NCBI RefSeq assembly: GCF_014356525.2
Contig: NC_052516.1
Coordinates: 21,594,257-21,658,256 of the forward strand
DNA: 64,000 nt
From: Nilaparvata lugens
Lineage: Eukaryota > Arthropoda > Insecta > Hemiptera > Delphacidae
Direction of reading: 5' to 3'
In this document: positions 22,392 to 33,310 of the stretch, one piece after another
How the letters are laid out: each line of letters starts with the position of its first letter
Numbering within the stretch: the first letter of the stretch is position 1
Position numbers and translations under genes: made by a program
Notes under the pieces: generated by a model
Told to the model about the DNA's origin: nothing
Database searches by the model: none
Seen by the model: only the letters and a program-made list of their open reading frames with translations

Positions 22392-22795
22392 ATTATACTG
22401 AAATTTACATATTTTTCATCTCTGGTTATAGTAATCTAGATTAATTCGTTGTCTCAGTTAACTAAGCATAACAATATTTAATTTGAAATAAATATGTGAG
22501 AAATCTGCTATCACTAATAGTATTTCGTTTGTAAACTTGATTCCTAATCATGAATGAGATTTACTTTCAAAAAAGAGTATCCTTCAAATAATGTCAGTTT
22601 TGACAGTTCGTAGTTGTTTATCCTGAAATTATAAGAGTTTTCTCTGATTAATTCTGTTTTCTCAGAGTTTTCTCTGAATAATGCTATATAAAGAATAATA
22701 TATATTATGATAGTGTATGGCATGTTGCGATAATGAAAAGACAAATAAAGGGTATAACTACAAAATGGGTAAAGAACAACTATAGAATGATGTTG
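22392..22795. other. No gene seen
   Basis: AT-rich; a short direct repeat of GAGTTTTCTCTGA at about 22634 and 22667. Confidence 0.35.
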
Positions 22796-22998
22796 ATCTA
22801 TTTGAACAAATATTTATTTATTTATTACATTTCCAACGGCATACACCAATTTCAAAAGAATACAATAGTAAGAATATAGACAAAAATAACAAGACAAATA
22901 TTGAATGAATGTAAAGAATTCTGTAAAATAAATTCATATGCCTTGAAAAATTCATATGCCAAAAAAGGAAAAAAAATCATATGCAATTATGAATCTGA
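22796..22998 (-). repeat. LINE 3'-tail-like sequence, minus orientation
   Basis: TATTTATTTATTTATTACAT followed by TTCCAACGGCATACACCAAT. The same order (TTTA repeat, then CTTCCAACGGTACAACACG) ends the LINE at 49955. Confidence 0.55.
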
Positions 22999-23203
22999 CT
23001 AAGGCTAGGCACACACCAGTTAGTCAAGACAAGACATGATAAGACACGCTCAGTCACAATATTCCACATATTTGTTTATTAAGACATGTCTAATTGCAAT
23101 GACTAATCAGTGTGAGTTGCGTCATAAGCAACAATATGAAGTATTATGACTAAACGTGTCTGATCTTGTCTTGTCTCTTCTAACTGGTGTGCGCCTAGCC
23201 TAA
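22999..23203. mobile_element. Palindromic MITE (TAGGCTAGGC ends)
   Basis: Left AAGGCTAGGCACACACCAGT and right ACTGGTGTGCGCCTAGCCTA are inverted copies. Inner arms GTCAAGACAAGACATGATAA and its partner near 23163 extend the pairing. No open frame. Confidence 0.75.
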
Positions 23204-23645
23204 TATGACTTCATTTATGAAGCTATACAGATTTATCATTCGGGGTGTTCAAACTTAATACTCACATACCAAATTGGAACTTCTGTAAATACTGTATCAG
23301 TTTCTCAAGTGAGATTCTGAATGTGCCTGACCTGAAACAAGAATGACTAAGCAAAGGCAAGCTATTCTAGTTACTGAAAGTATCTAAGCTATCAAAGTTG
23401 TATAATATCCCTCTATGCTCCAAGTTTGCTCTTGAACATTCGATATCCTTAGAAATCGTATACTTGGCAAACATATCATTTTCGGGACCTTCAACGTCTT
23501 GAGTGTCTCTTGCTAGGGTGTATTATATGATGTCCAAAATATTTGCCTCTTGTTGTTACATGATTCTAATATTATATTATAGGTTACATACTACAAACCT
23601 CTGCGAGTTTGAATCATTTGAAAATAACAAAATGATTTTTAAAGT
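23204..23645. other. No gene seen
   Basis: Mixed AT-rich DNA without recognised repeats. Confidence 0.35.
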
Positions 23646-23845
23646 TATATAATTTTGAAATTTTATAAATGAAGTAATTTAATATTATCGATTGCTCAAT
23701 TTTTCAGTTTGTCACTGGAATATTGATCCAATTTTGTAAAATTATAAAGTTTTGGAATTCTATAAATTCAGTAATTTAACTATCGATTTCTCAATTTTTT
23801 AATCAGTTACTGGAATATTGATCCAATTTTATAGAATGGGAATAT
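23646..23845. repeat. Diverged tandem duplication, 95-bp period
   Basis: ACTGGAATATTGATCCAATT occurs at 23714 and 23809, with matching upstream sequence (TTATAAATTCAGTAATTTAA-like) in both units. Confidence 0.65.
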
Positions 23846-24000
23846 AAGGATATGAGTCGAAACATTGGTATCATAAAATAGACTATCCATTCTAAATTAA
23901 TTCCCAAGTAGAATTGAATCAATTAAAAGGTAATTCGGTGTTCTGAAAGTGTAAGCAAATGACCTATTTGACCTTTGGAATGACTTTGCAAGGAGACACA
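23846..24000. other. No gene seen
   Basis: AT-rich spacer. Confidence 0.3.
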
Positions 24001-24365
24001 CCCTTACTTTAACGATTATTCAAACTGTCCTACCCCTCTTTCCCTTAAAATCCCCTGTGGTGTTTGAGGAGGGGGGGGAAGTTTCATATTCAATTTCCAC
24101 TCGTCAACCCCTGATAAAATCTCGCCTTCCGATTGGCTTTCACGGCGACCAATCACAATCATCCCTCCTCGCAAACAAAGTAGTATTTTCTGTTTTCCCG
24201 ATAATCGGGTACTCGTTTCGTAATAAATTGTGACAGGCTCATTTCTTTTCACTTCTTTCTATCCGCATATTTATCACTTTCTTTCATTTCCTCGTTGCCA
24301 ACTGCCTACGATTTTTATTAATACGCCTGTCTCCCCTGCTGAGTTGTAGGGCGTGTCATAAAAAG
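24001..24365. promoter_or_regulatory. Unique GC-balanced island with paired CCAAT boxes
   Basis: This is one of few stretches with balanced composition and no repeat kinship. At about 24129-24154 an inverted CCAAT box (GATTGG) and a direct one (CCAATCA) sit close together around TTTCACGGCG. No TATA box or initiator is placed convincingly near them. A run of nine G occurs at 24070. It could be regulatory DNA; that is inference only. Confidence 0.25.
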
Positions 24366-24560
24366 TGGGGTTCAATAAAAAATTGCAATCATTTTTCTTC
24401 GATTCTTTTTTCTTTTCCGATATTCATCAATTCTTCTCCATCATCTTCTCTTCCTTCTTCTGCTTCTTCTTTTTCTTCTTCTCCTACTTCGACATCATCT
24501 TCTTTTTTCTTCTTCCCCCTCATAAGTCATCTTCTCCTCTTTCTCTCATACTCCAATTGG
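24366..24560 (+). repeat. Pyrimidine-rich tract
   Basis: Decayed TTC repeat; the 75-codon frame is compositional. Confidence 0.65.
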
Positions 24561-25487
24561 GAGGAATCGATATGAAGTTGATTTATTTTTGAGGCTCTTG
24601 ATTTGAATCTAGATATCGTGCATTCTATCATTCTTTTGTTGAGCAAGTTCATTTTCATTCAATCAGAATGTGTTTTTTTATTCAAAAAACGATTCTATAG
24701 ACCTTGTAGTAATTAGTGTCATCTTGTCTCAATTAAGTACCTTTTTTTGTTGGACGGTATAATGATTTGATTCAGTTTTTGATTATTTTCTTGCTAGTAT
24801 TTTATAAATATCAGTAGTATAAGTATTTGAGGATAGATTGCGGTAATTTGGATGAGATCCAGTTATTATATTATTCAATTAGGGTAATGCTCGTTAATGG
24901 TTCCTTGTCATGTATTTTAACGTTTCGTACTAATATTCTCAATTGTGATGAATTATCTACTGAGTATATTGTAACTCAGTTCTCCATTGATTGTTCATAT
25001 CTATGCACAATACCTACATCTGATACCTTACTGAACTCAAGAAATAATTAACATTGAGAAGACAGTATTATCATCTTTGCATTCATGTGATCTTGCTTTT
25101 AAACAAAAAAACTAATTAAATAACTTGTTTTTTGTCAGATAAATTATGTGTTGAAAAGTATATTCGATAAATGTACAATGTGAGAGACAAATTTATATTA
25201 GCTAGTCAGCACATCCCAGCCAATTAGAAAACAAATTAATTGGCTGTGACAAGTATATTGGCAATCTCCAAGTGTTGAGGATATACTCTGAAGTTGAAAA
25301 TAACTTGTGTACCGAAAAAAATTAAATTGCAACATTTTCAGTGCAATATTGTCAGCATTCGTTACGTTCTAGCAGTGTTGTCAAGTTTCAAACTAAATTT
25401 TTGTCACGTGGAAACAAAAACAAATTTTTTCGCACTTGACTCATTTTCAATTTATTTTCTAACTTTGGTACTCCTACTCGGTTTTTA
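24561..25487. other. No gene seen
   Basis: AT-rich DNA without recognised repeats. A 74-codon frame (24827-25051) has no family resemblance. Confidence 0.35.
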
Positions 25488-25665
25488 CTACTACTTCTTC
25501 TTCTTCTTCTCCTTCTTCTTCTTCTTCTTCTTCTTCTTGATCTCGTTCTCCTCTCTTCTTCTTCTACTTCTTCTTCTTCTTCTTCCTCTTCTTTTCTTCC
25601 TTTTCTTCTTTTTTTATTCTTCTCCGCCAGAATCCCACACTCTCTACTCTCCCCATTCACATGTC
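25488..25665 (+). repeat. TTC microsatellite, partly intact
   Basis: Near-perfect TTC runs at 25495-25540 and 25556-25590 inside a wider pyrimidine tract. Confidence 0.8.
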
Positions 25666-25793
25666 TTTTGGGTTCCTATCCAATTTTTCGAATTATGTTG
25701 TTCTGGTCTCTTAATGTGTGTTAATTTGTTCCAGTTAGTTTTCTATTCTCTCTGCCTCGTTTTCGTTCTCAAAGGCATTCCACAGTTGTCAAA
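25666..25793. other. No gene seen
   Basis: Short spacer. Confidence 0.3.
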
Positions 25794-25945
25794 TTTTCGT
25801 TTTGAGTATTGCAGTTTTGCTTCTTATTTATTATTTCTTCCATGCGAATTTTCGTTGTGAATATTGCTGTTTAGTTTCTTATTTATTTTTTTTCCATGCA
25901 AATTTTCGTTTTGAATATTACCGTTTAGCTTCTTACATGCATTTC
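25794..25945. repeat. Three-unit tandem repeat, about 55-bp period
   Basis: TTTTCGTT starts units at 25794, 25849 and 25903. Each unit holds ATATTGC/GTATTGC and TTCTTATTTATT, and the first two end CCATGCGAA or CCATGCAAA. The third unit is cut short. Confidence 0.75.
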
Positions 25946-26369
25946 AAATTTGTTAATATGTGGAGGTCTCCAAGTTCTCGTGTAGAATTTATTGTTCCCA
26001 AAAACTAGAATATAATGCTCCGTATAATTAGGTAATACTACTCACAAGAAGGAATGCATGAATGTAATTGAAATAAATGATCGTTTAGGTTTATTTGAAA
26101 CACTTCCTCTATGAAATGATTGCAAACAAAACATTATTTAATTTCGTAAGAGGATACTATACATGTTTTCCAAAAGAGTTTGGCTTCAGCAGACCCCACC
26201 AGTATTACCACTGGATTCTGTTTGTATCAAAGCTAAGTTTGGAGAAGAAAGAAATTTTCATTATCGACTTCTAGACAGGATGAATGTTGACCCGGAAAGT
26301 TACTGGCGGACAGTTCTTGAAATTACGTCACTTTCTATCATCCTATTATATTAAGCAAGCAATATCTGT
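25946..26369. other. No gene seen
   Basis: Mixed sequence; the 63-codon frame at 26163-26354 has no recognisable content. Confidence 0.35.
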
Positions 26370-26765
26370 ATATATTTTTATTGTTGGTTATTCATATCTA
26401 TTTATGGTCATTTATGTCCAACGGATCTCGAAAACGACTCTAACGATTTTCACAAAATTTGGAACATTGTTGGTTTATGATATAAAAATCCGATTGCACT
26501 AGGTCTCATCCCTGGGAAAACTCGCTGAACGATATTGAAAGGATAATTCATCCTTGGAAAAACAGCTGAGACTTTCGTTGTGTGTGGATGATAAAAAAGT
26601 GAGTGGGCGAGTGCGTCTGTGATAAATCAAAATATCTCATCCCCGAAATTCATAAGCTGACATATAGCTAGCTGTAAAATATAAACACGAACATTTTAAA
26701 GAATTGTGTTCTGTTCATCAATAAATAAAAATGCCGAGCGAAGCTCGGTGCCCCGATATTAGTAT
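26370..26765 (+). repeat. Unclassified dispersed-repeat-like block
   Basis: Carries AACGGATCTCGAAAACGACT, CTCATCCCTGGGAAAACTCG and, at the right end, a perfect small hairpin GCCGAGCGAAGCTCGGTGCC. I recall similar blocks in hemipteran genomes, but no second copy exists in this window. Confidence 0.35.
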
Positions 26766-27240
26766 CTTCTTAGACAGATGCTTGGGAAATTGTCATTCTT
26801 CAAAAGTAACGTGATAGAAAGTAGTGACTGCCAGTAACTAAGTGTCTATATTCCCTGTCTATAAGTAGTTTTTTACTTTCCTTGCCTTAGCACCATAGGT
26901 AAAGGAAAGTATTGATTTCCAAAAAAATTAAAGTACCCTAATTTCAATTTTTCTATAAATTTCAGGGTTCCCTGAGTCCAAAAACATGATTTTTTCTCTA
27001 GTAATACCGTAGAGAAAAGATAGTATAAGCTATGCTTCTCTATGGTTATTCTTTGTAAAACTCATTGAATAGTTAGCTTTATTTTTGGTCTCTAGGAAAT
27101 GAGTATATGTTTCTTCTCCAGTCTAACACCATAGAGAAAATATAGGATAAACTATATAATGTCTCTGTATGGTTATCCTTTGTAAAATGCATTGAATAAT
27201 TAGCTATATTGTTGGTCTCTAGGAATTAAGTGTATAAGCC
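26766..27240. repeat. Diverged tandem duplication, about 125-bp period
   Basis: Two units share AGAGAAAAGATAGTATAAGC / AGAGAAAATATAGGATAAAC, TATGGTTAT(T/C)CTTTGTAAAA, CATTGAATA and TTGGTCTCTAGGAA. The preceding 170 bp are unremarkable. Confidence 0.6.
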
Positions 27241-27700
27241 AGTGTCATTGTATTGTAATCTTCATGAAGACATGATTCAATTCTTCCGTAGTCCCCATAG
27301 TACTATAAAAACTATTAATAATATCTTACGTCACAAGGATGGTAAGGGGTTGAATGAAAAAGACTAAGAAATTGTCAAAAAACCACTGATTTATATAATT
27401 AGAAAGACCGGTTTCGGTTATTACACCATTGTCAATCTCTGATGAACTCAAAAATCTCTGATAAAAAAAAAAAAAAAAAAGATTGTAAGGGGCCTTTTGC
27501 AGGCGAGAATGATGACTAGAATTTTATTCGAGCACTGCAAAATACATTCACGTCCAAGTAATGTATACTATTTTTTGTCATAATAATCTCAAGAAGAATA
27601 ATTGAGAAATAGAAAACATTACCTGCTTGTGCTAAAGTTACTACATTCATTCTATAAACATAACCTAGTTTGCAAATTCCGAATCAGGAATTTTTTTATT
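27241..27700. other. No gene; poly-A run
   Basis: An 18-A run at 27463-27480 follows GACCGGTTTCGGTTATTACA and TTGTCAATCTCTGATGAACT, possibly a retroposed tail. Otherwise nothing recognised. Confidence 0.35.
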
Positions 27701-27920
27701 GTAGTTGACAAAACTTCCACCTGGAGCGCTAAAAGGCGTTTTTTGTAGCAGTTTTGCTGTTCCTATTTCGGAACTAGGAAACATACTCGACTGTAAAGAA
27801 AACATATGGTTTCATTACAGTAGAGTAGGCTGTAATGAGAATCATATGTTTTTTTTTTCTGCAAACAGCTGTTTACCGGATAGATTTCATGTATGGAAAA
27901 CAGCTGTGATTGATTGACTA
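27701..27920. repeat. Unclassified repeat with inverted inner segments
   Basis: ACATATGGTTTCATTACAGT and CTGTAATGAGAATCATATGT (27800-27850) are inverted copies. GGAAAACAGCTG near 27895 also occurs in 19555-20175 (about 20135). Confidence 0.4.
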
Positions 27921-27950
27921 TGACAAACATTATATTACTAATATTTTACT

Positions 27951-28438
27951 ATAGTTGTCGCTGTTTTCTCTCACTCTTGATAAACATTTCTGTCACACTA
28001 TTCACACCCAATTTCCTCTCTCACTCTTGAAGATTGTCTCTTGTCAAGTTATTTGCTCTCTCAATTCCGCAAGACTTGAACAACCGTTGGGGTTCTTTTG
28101 TTTGTTTGTCTGTGTCATTGAGAGCGTCAGAAATCTCGGATCGCCCTAATCTCAAATTAAACCACTCAGCCGCGTCTCACTCTTGTCACACATGCATGTG
28201 GTGAGTGGAGTGTGTGTCACACATGCATGTGACGAAGATGTTAGCAGTCCGGCTATAAAAACGTACCTGCTCTTAGTGCTTGTGAGTAAGTATCTTCTTT
28301 CGTTAATGGACCTATCCCTCCCTCTCTCCAGTACTATCTCCTTTTTGTTCCTTGTTTTTCTCGTCCCTAAATAAACTGACGTAAGCTGGTCTCTGTTGTG
28401 AAGATTCGGGAATGAAAGACAACCTACTCTTGAATAGT
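27951..28438 (+). mobile_element. Candidate solo LTR with TATA box and poly-A signal
   Basis: A 478-bp block begins TGTCGCTG at 27956 and is bracketed by ATAGT at 27951-27955 and 28434-28438. It contains a TATA box (CTATAAAA, 28253-28260), an initiator-like TGAGTA 31 nt downstream (A at 28285) and AAATAAA at 28368-28374, in the U3-R-U5 order of an LTR. Composition is richer in G and C than its surroundings. Against it, the right edge is TTGA and not the usual CA, and no internal retroelement or second LTR is present. If it is not an LTR, it is the strongest promoter-like sequence of the window. Confidence 0.4.
28189..28231 (+). promoter_or_regulatory. Two perfect CACATGCATGTG palindromes upstream of the TATA box
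   Basis: The 12-bp palindrome occurs at 28189-28200 and 28220-28231, start to start 31 bp (about three helical turns), and 23 bp before the TATA box. The word TCTCACTCTTG also occurs three times upstream (27970, 28019, 28175). CANNTG-type palindromes are typical bHLH sites; which factor binds, if any, is unknown. Confidence 0.4.
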
Positions 28439-28734
28439 TTCAATGCTATCCTAGTCTTGAACTAATTTTTGGAACTTGAAAGCCGAATTGCAAAGAGTGG
28501 TGAATTTTTTTGGGAAAGACCTAACAGAATATTTGTGGACAAATTTCTTACATTCCTAGGAGATATGTATGGAGGAATGAATCTTTGAAGAATTTTTTTT
28601 ATTTCATATTTTCACATTGATAGGCCTATAGTTTTAAAAATAGTGTATCTATGAATAATACATTTTTTTGGCATTGGATATTAGTTTTCCAGGTATTGGG
28701 ATATCTTTTCCTGAATTACTGTTCAAGTACCCTT
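28439..28734. other. No gene seen
   Basis: AT-rich spacer. Confidence 0.3.
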
Positions 28735-29006
28735 TATCAATAATTCATTCTTTGACTGATATTAACTGATTAACTGACTGATTTAATTCATTTTTATGAC
28801 TTATATTGTTGAAAATAAAATAATATTATTATTCTAATTTTTAATCTTAGTTCACCAAAAATTCATTCAGTAACTTCTATCAATAATTAATTCTTTGACT
28901 GATATTAACTACTGATTGACTGATTTTTAATTCATTTTTATGACTCATATTGTTGAAAATTAAATAATATTATTCTAATTTCGAATCTTAGTTCACCAAA
29001 AAATAT
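28735..29006. repeat. Tandem duplication, 143-bp period
   Basis: TATCAATAATT(C/A)ATTCTTTGACTGATATTAAC begins units at 28735 and 28878; both end TTAGTTCACCAAAAA. The copies differ by small indels. Confidence 0.75.
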
Positions 29007-29241
29007 TTAAACTAGTTAAGTTCTACATCTACTACTTTGTATAAAGAAAATTGAGAATCGTAAATTACAAAGATGAAAGATATAGTACCATGTCAGCCGG
29101 TTGCTACTGCAATCTACCGGCAGAATTGAGAATTACTCTTCACATTCTATGCCTACCATCAGGAGTGAGTAGGCGCTGGAAGGAGGTGTGCCTGTAGGCG
29201 TGGTCATTCGAGTCCCCTTCATGATTGGTCCCATTGATTCA
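29007..29241. other. No gene seen
   Basis: Mixed-composition spacer, GC-balanced at 29090-29230. Confidence 0.3.
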
Positions 29242-29620
29242 TTGACCGAGCGAAGTGAGGTCTAAGATTCAAGTCGACTGTTTGGCATTTCTCTTAATGT
29301 TGAAATGTTTAAATGTTAATATGTTGCGCATTTACGGCGAAACGCGGTAATAGATTTTCATGAAATTTGACAGGTATGCTCCTTTTTAAATTGCGCGTCG
29401 ACGTATATGCAAGGTTTTTGGAAATTTTGCATTTCAAGGATAATATAAAAGGAAAAAGGAGCTTCCTTCATGCGCCAATATTAGAGCAAAAATCAAACTA
29501 TAGAATTATTCATCATAAATCAGCTGACAAGTGATTACACAGATGTGTGGAGAAGCCAGTCTATTACTGTATTTGTATAAGGTCTATAGTTTCAATCAAA
29601 GACCTTGAAGAGGTATGCAT

Positions 29621-29834
29621 CTTTAAGCTGGGTTTACACCAAAGTTATTAACAAAAATAATGTTAATAACCTTATCCTCATAGATTCTATTAGATTGAAC
29701 GCAAGTTGACAAACACACATGTTCATCATGTGTATGATAAGTTATGTTCAATCTAGTATAATCTATAAGGATTGATTTATTAATAAATAATGATGAGTAT
29801 TTTATTAATAAATTTGGTCTAATCGCAGCTTTAA
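29621..29834. mobile_element. TTTAA-bordered palindromic MITE
   Basis: Left TTTAAGCTGGGTTTACACCA and right, reversed, TTAAAGCTGCGATTAGACCA. The inner arms around AGATTCTATTAGATTGAAC are also inverted. A related copy starts at 57585. No open frame that is not a by-product. Confidence 0.7.
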
Positions 29835-29893
29835 GGTCTTTGGTTTCAATATTTTGTTTTGCAGTCATGGTATTATTATGCGTGTCCATCAGT

Positions 29894-30026
29894 ATCAATA
29901 TTCTCACATTCGAAAAAACTAATTTAATAGGTGATTAAAAATAATCAAATGAACAATATTCAATAAATCAATATTCTCACATTCGAAAAAACTAATTTAA
30001 TAGGTGATTAAAAATAATCAAATGAA
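29894..30026. repeat. Perfect tandem duplication, 73-bp period
   Basis: ATCAATATTCTCACATTCGA starts at 29894 and 29967 and the following 40 bases are identical, which indicates a recent duplication. Confidence 0.85.
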
Positions 30027-30295
30027 CTAAATAATGAAGAAATTATAATATTTTTAATTGAAAAAAAAAAAAAATTTCATTAGATGGAAAGATTATCACG
30101 GAACTGGATGAATATTATATACATTCTGGAATAGAAATATATTCTATTCATTGTTTAAATTAACATAAATATTAATAAATTATGGAATACAAATTCAAAC
30201 GTGAACTGATTTTGTTAATATTTAAAACAGTTGACATAAGGTATTTGTGGATGAGAATACTGCGTGAGGTGTCTACTGTTCACAGAACTACTAGT

Positions 30296-30714
30296 TTATT
30301 AGATAACATCATAGTACCCTTTTTGGAAAAGTTTACAATATTAAAATTTAATATTTGTTTAAATATTTGTATAAACGTTTTACTAGTTTTGTTATTTCAA
30401 ATACACAAATATCATCTCACTAAAGCTCTCTCGCTCTCTTGCAATATTGTTGAGTATAATGTACACTTGGGGGATCAGTTAAGTGTGGTTGGTCGTATAT
30501 ATCCTGAACTATCGTCTGAGTCAACAGATCTGTCACAGGGTGGAGTGGTGGAGGGGTTTGGAACCCCTTTTGGTGGGGGGGGGGATTTGGATCTTGGACT
30601 CTGACAGTCATTCTGGAGTCAGGCCAAATCTGGAGACAACTCTACTCACACGACAAGAGAGATGACTCAACTTCAGAAGTGTGTATTCAGTGATTGAGAG
30701 GAAGAGAGAGAGTG
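30296..30714. other. No gene; mixed DNA
   Basis: The 140-codon frame covering 30182-30604 runs through the end of a transposon and is not called. A run of ten G is at 30577-30586. Confidence 0.35.
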
Positions 30715-30975
30715 AGAGAGATTGATTGATTGAGTACTTTATTTATGTAGATTACAATATATACTGGCCTATACACTTATATAAAATGGCTTACAATACA
30801 GCAAAATTATAGATGAATTTAAGTAATATAGACTAAGAAAAAATTATTGAACTGTATATGATACTAAAAAAGCAATTTGTAATAACTAAAGATAATATTG
30901 TTATGCATCTACATAAATTGGCGGAGCTTTGGACATATCAATGTCCATTCTTCGGAAAGAATATTCAAAATATCC
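30715..30975 (-). repeat. Retroelement 3' end, minus orientation
   Basis: Read on the minus strand it runs GGACATTGATATGTCCAAAG, CTCCGCCAATTTATGTAGAT, and ends in CAATCAATCAAT. The plus-strand copy at 58090-58338 matches over its whole length. The coding part is absent. Confidence 0.65.
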
Positions 30976-32010
30976 TTCCCACTAACTCTCTACCAAAAGA
31001 GAGAGAGAGAGAGAGAGTGAATGAGTGAGGATGGGGGAGATAGTTATGCTAGAGTGTAAAATAGTTTGTGGTTAGTGAATTAGCTTTTTAAAGGTGGAAA
31101 AATGTTTTATTAATCCTCTTAACTTAAAGTTTTCCCTTCCATTATCTATTATTTTTCCTGATGAATCTTCTTTTAACCTCCCTTATCTATATTCTCTTAT
31201 TTTTTTCCTCTCTCTAGTTATTTGGTTTCTCCTCCGTCCTCTTACCATTCAGGATCTTGCCATTACCCTCTTTATGATTCAATATTGTCACTCATCAGCA
31301 GTTTTCCAACAATTCTTTATTTTCACGTAGTTTATTTTTTATTTTTCAAAATGTATTTTTCTTCCCATCGACCTTACTTTTCTTGCTATCCTTCTCCTTC
31401 AATTCTTCAAACACCCCTTTTTTTACCCGGCATTTTTACCAGATCACTCCCGTGTTATTGGATGAGCACGTTAAACTGTCGGTCCCGGTTGAAGTATGAG
31501 AGTCGTAAAGCCCATTATATATTATAATGAATATGTTCAATGACTTATATATACAGAATAAATTATATAATTATTAATTCAGGCGAGGTGGGACCTTCCC
31601 ACTAGGGACCCCATCAACAAAAGCCATACGAATCTACTTTTTATAGCAATATTGAGAATCTGGAAATCACAGATTCCACTGTACAATAAGAGTGAGAGAG
31701 ACGGAAAGGGAGAGAATACGTGAGGAATACTCAAGGAGTCCGATTGACGAAATCAACTTAATAGAGATAGTGAAGTGATATAGAGATAGAATAATGGTGA
31801 ATAAGGAGAAAATCGAGAGAATTACAGAGAGTTAGTGATGCTGAGAAGCTTTCTGAATGCAGTAATGATATAAGCGCTACAAGCTACAAGAATTCATCAT
31901 TATATCGCCCTTGTGAAGCTCTCTAATTTATTAGTTACACTTTGTGATTTGTCCAATTAGATGTTATCACAGAGAAGCTGTTACCATTATAATAACATCA
32001 TATCTTTCTC
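30976..32010. other. No gene; GA tract and small dispersed repeats
   Basis: A (GA)n run at about 31000-31017. The segment 31576-31650 repeats 13565-13640 (AGGTGGGACCTTCCC, AAAAGCCATACGAAT). Short frames at 31094-31527 are low complexity. Confidence 0.4.
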
Positions 32011-32018
32011 TGCACTGA

Positions 32019-32192
32019 AATTCACTTGGATCTGTCAGCAATCTCAATTTATAACATTAACACTCCCCATTCAACTAATGCTGACAATTATCATGTGAAT
32101 CTCACTTGAGATACTCCACTTTGAACTGTCAGTATTACTGATAAACAACATCAAAGCTTCGCATTCATTCAATGCTGACAGTTTGGAGTGAA
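32019..32192. repeat. CTGTCAG hairpin repeats, two tandem units
   Basis: Units run GGATCTGTCAGCAATCTC to AATGCTGACAATTATCATG and GAACTGTCAGTATTACTG to AATGCTGACAGTTTGGAG. Spacers AACATTAACACTCCCCATTC and AACATCAAAGCTTCGCATTC show how well the loop sequence is kept. Confidence 0.75.
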
Positions 32193-32757
32193 TCCAACCA
32201 TGGATGCTCTACATTTAACTAGATAGTATTAATCGATTCTGTCACTGCGATGTGTTACAACATGAAATACGTATTAATTGAACTACATTTGTGAAATACT
32301 ACTTCCATTCAAATTAGCGGTGTATTACTATCTGATTGAAGTGTATGAGGGTTAACATGGCGTTTGAATTAGTATTGGTTAGTACTGGTTTAATTGAAGT
32401 TTGTTAATCGATTGGCTGGGTTGTTTCTCATTGCTCTTTATAATTATTTATTCATTTGTACTGTATGTAAAGTACTGCTACATTACTAGTAAATATTCTA
32501 TATACTATATTATTTGTAGTAACATTTACATACTGAGTAGGCCTACTAACTACATTTGTAGTTGATGTGAAGTATGCATAAATAATGATTAATCATTATT
32601 AGTTTTGTCACATACGTCTTGATTATTCACTATTCATTTCATCCATCAATTTTTAGTAGAGGATTTAATAAATATATCAATTGAATATGAGTTAGCTTCA
32701 TTTACAAAATAACAAGGACTGGGGTTAATGAAATATTCTACAAAATAGTAAGGAATT
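32193..32757. other. No gene seen
   Basis: AT-rich DNA with no recognised repeat. Confidence 0.35.
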
Positions 32758-33057
32758 AGTTCATAAAATAGAATTGTAGTACCCTTTCAAAGTAATAAAA
32801 TAATAGTATAAAAATGCATTTAGAACTACTAGTTTCGGTGATCACACCATCGTCAGGTTATAATAATAAATTTCGAATAAATGTTTACTAATACATACAT
32901 ACTAATGTAGTTTTGTTATTTTATTTCTAGTAAACATTTATTAGAAATTTATTCTTATAACCTGACGATGGTGTGATCACCGAACCTAGTAGTTATTTGT
33001 ATTTTTATTATATTATTTCATTATTTTCAAATGGTACTGTAATTCTATTCCATAAAT
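32758..33057. mobile_element. Large palindrome, about 125-bp inverted arms
   Basis: The arms match from AAAATAGAATTGTAGTACC (left) to the complement at about 33035-33050 (right). They are best conserved at GGTGATCACACCATCGTCAG (32838-32857), whose complement is at 32961-32980. The spacer is about 35 bp. Related GTTTCGG...CACCAT words occur at 27405. No protein is encoded. Confidence 0.75.
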
Positions 33058-33310
33058 ACAAGAAAGTAGACCTGAATTCATACATTTTAAAGAATTAGTT
33101 TGTTGAGATATTTTTCAAAGTTGCAGGGAATTTTGTCATTGAACTGTGTTTGACCATTTTTAAGAATACCGTTTTTGAAATGTTTCTTCTAAAATGAAAA
33201 GAACTATGCAAGGGTGAAATAGTTAGTGAATGTGATTCAGTTAGTTTTTTATGAACTAGGCAGTATTGAAATATTTCAATGATGCAAGAACTAATTATTA
33301 GAAATGTTTT
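33058..33310. other. No gene seen
   Basis: ATAAATACAAGAAAGTAG at 33052 is shared with 35567, so part of this belongs to a dispersed repeat. Confidence 0.35.

Larger units (their letters stand above)
29242..30295 (+). mobile_element. GACCGAGCG dispersed element interrupted by later insertions
   Basis: The 5' part runs 29242-29598 and stops in TATAGTTTCAATCA. The missing 3' end resumes at about 30240 (GGTATTTGTGGATGAGAATA) and finishes CTACTAGT at 30295. The roughly 640 bp between holds the MITE at 29621-29834 and a 73-bp duplication, so this copy predates both. Confidence 0.65.

Noticed and set aside
30182..30604. A 140-codon frame with varied composition
   Set aside because: It reads through the 3' end of the split GACCGAGCG element (30240-30295) and a poly-G run, so it is a chance frame.
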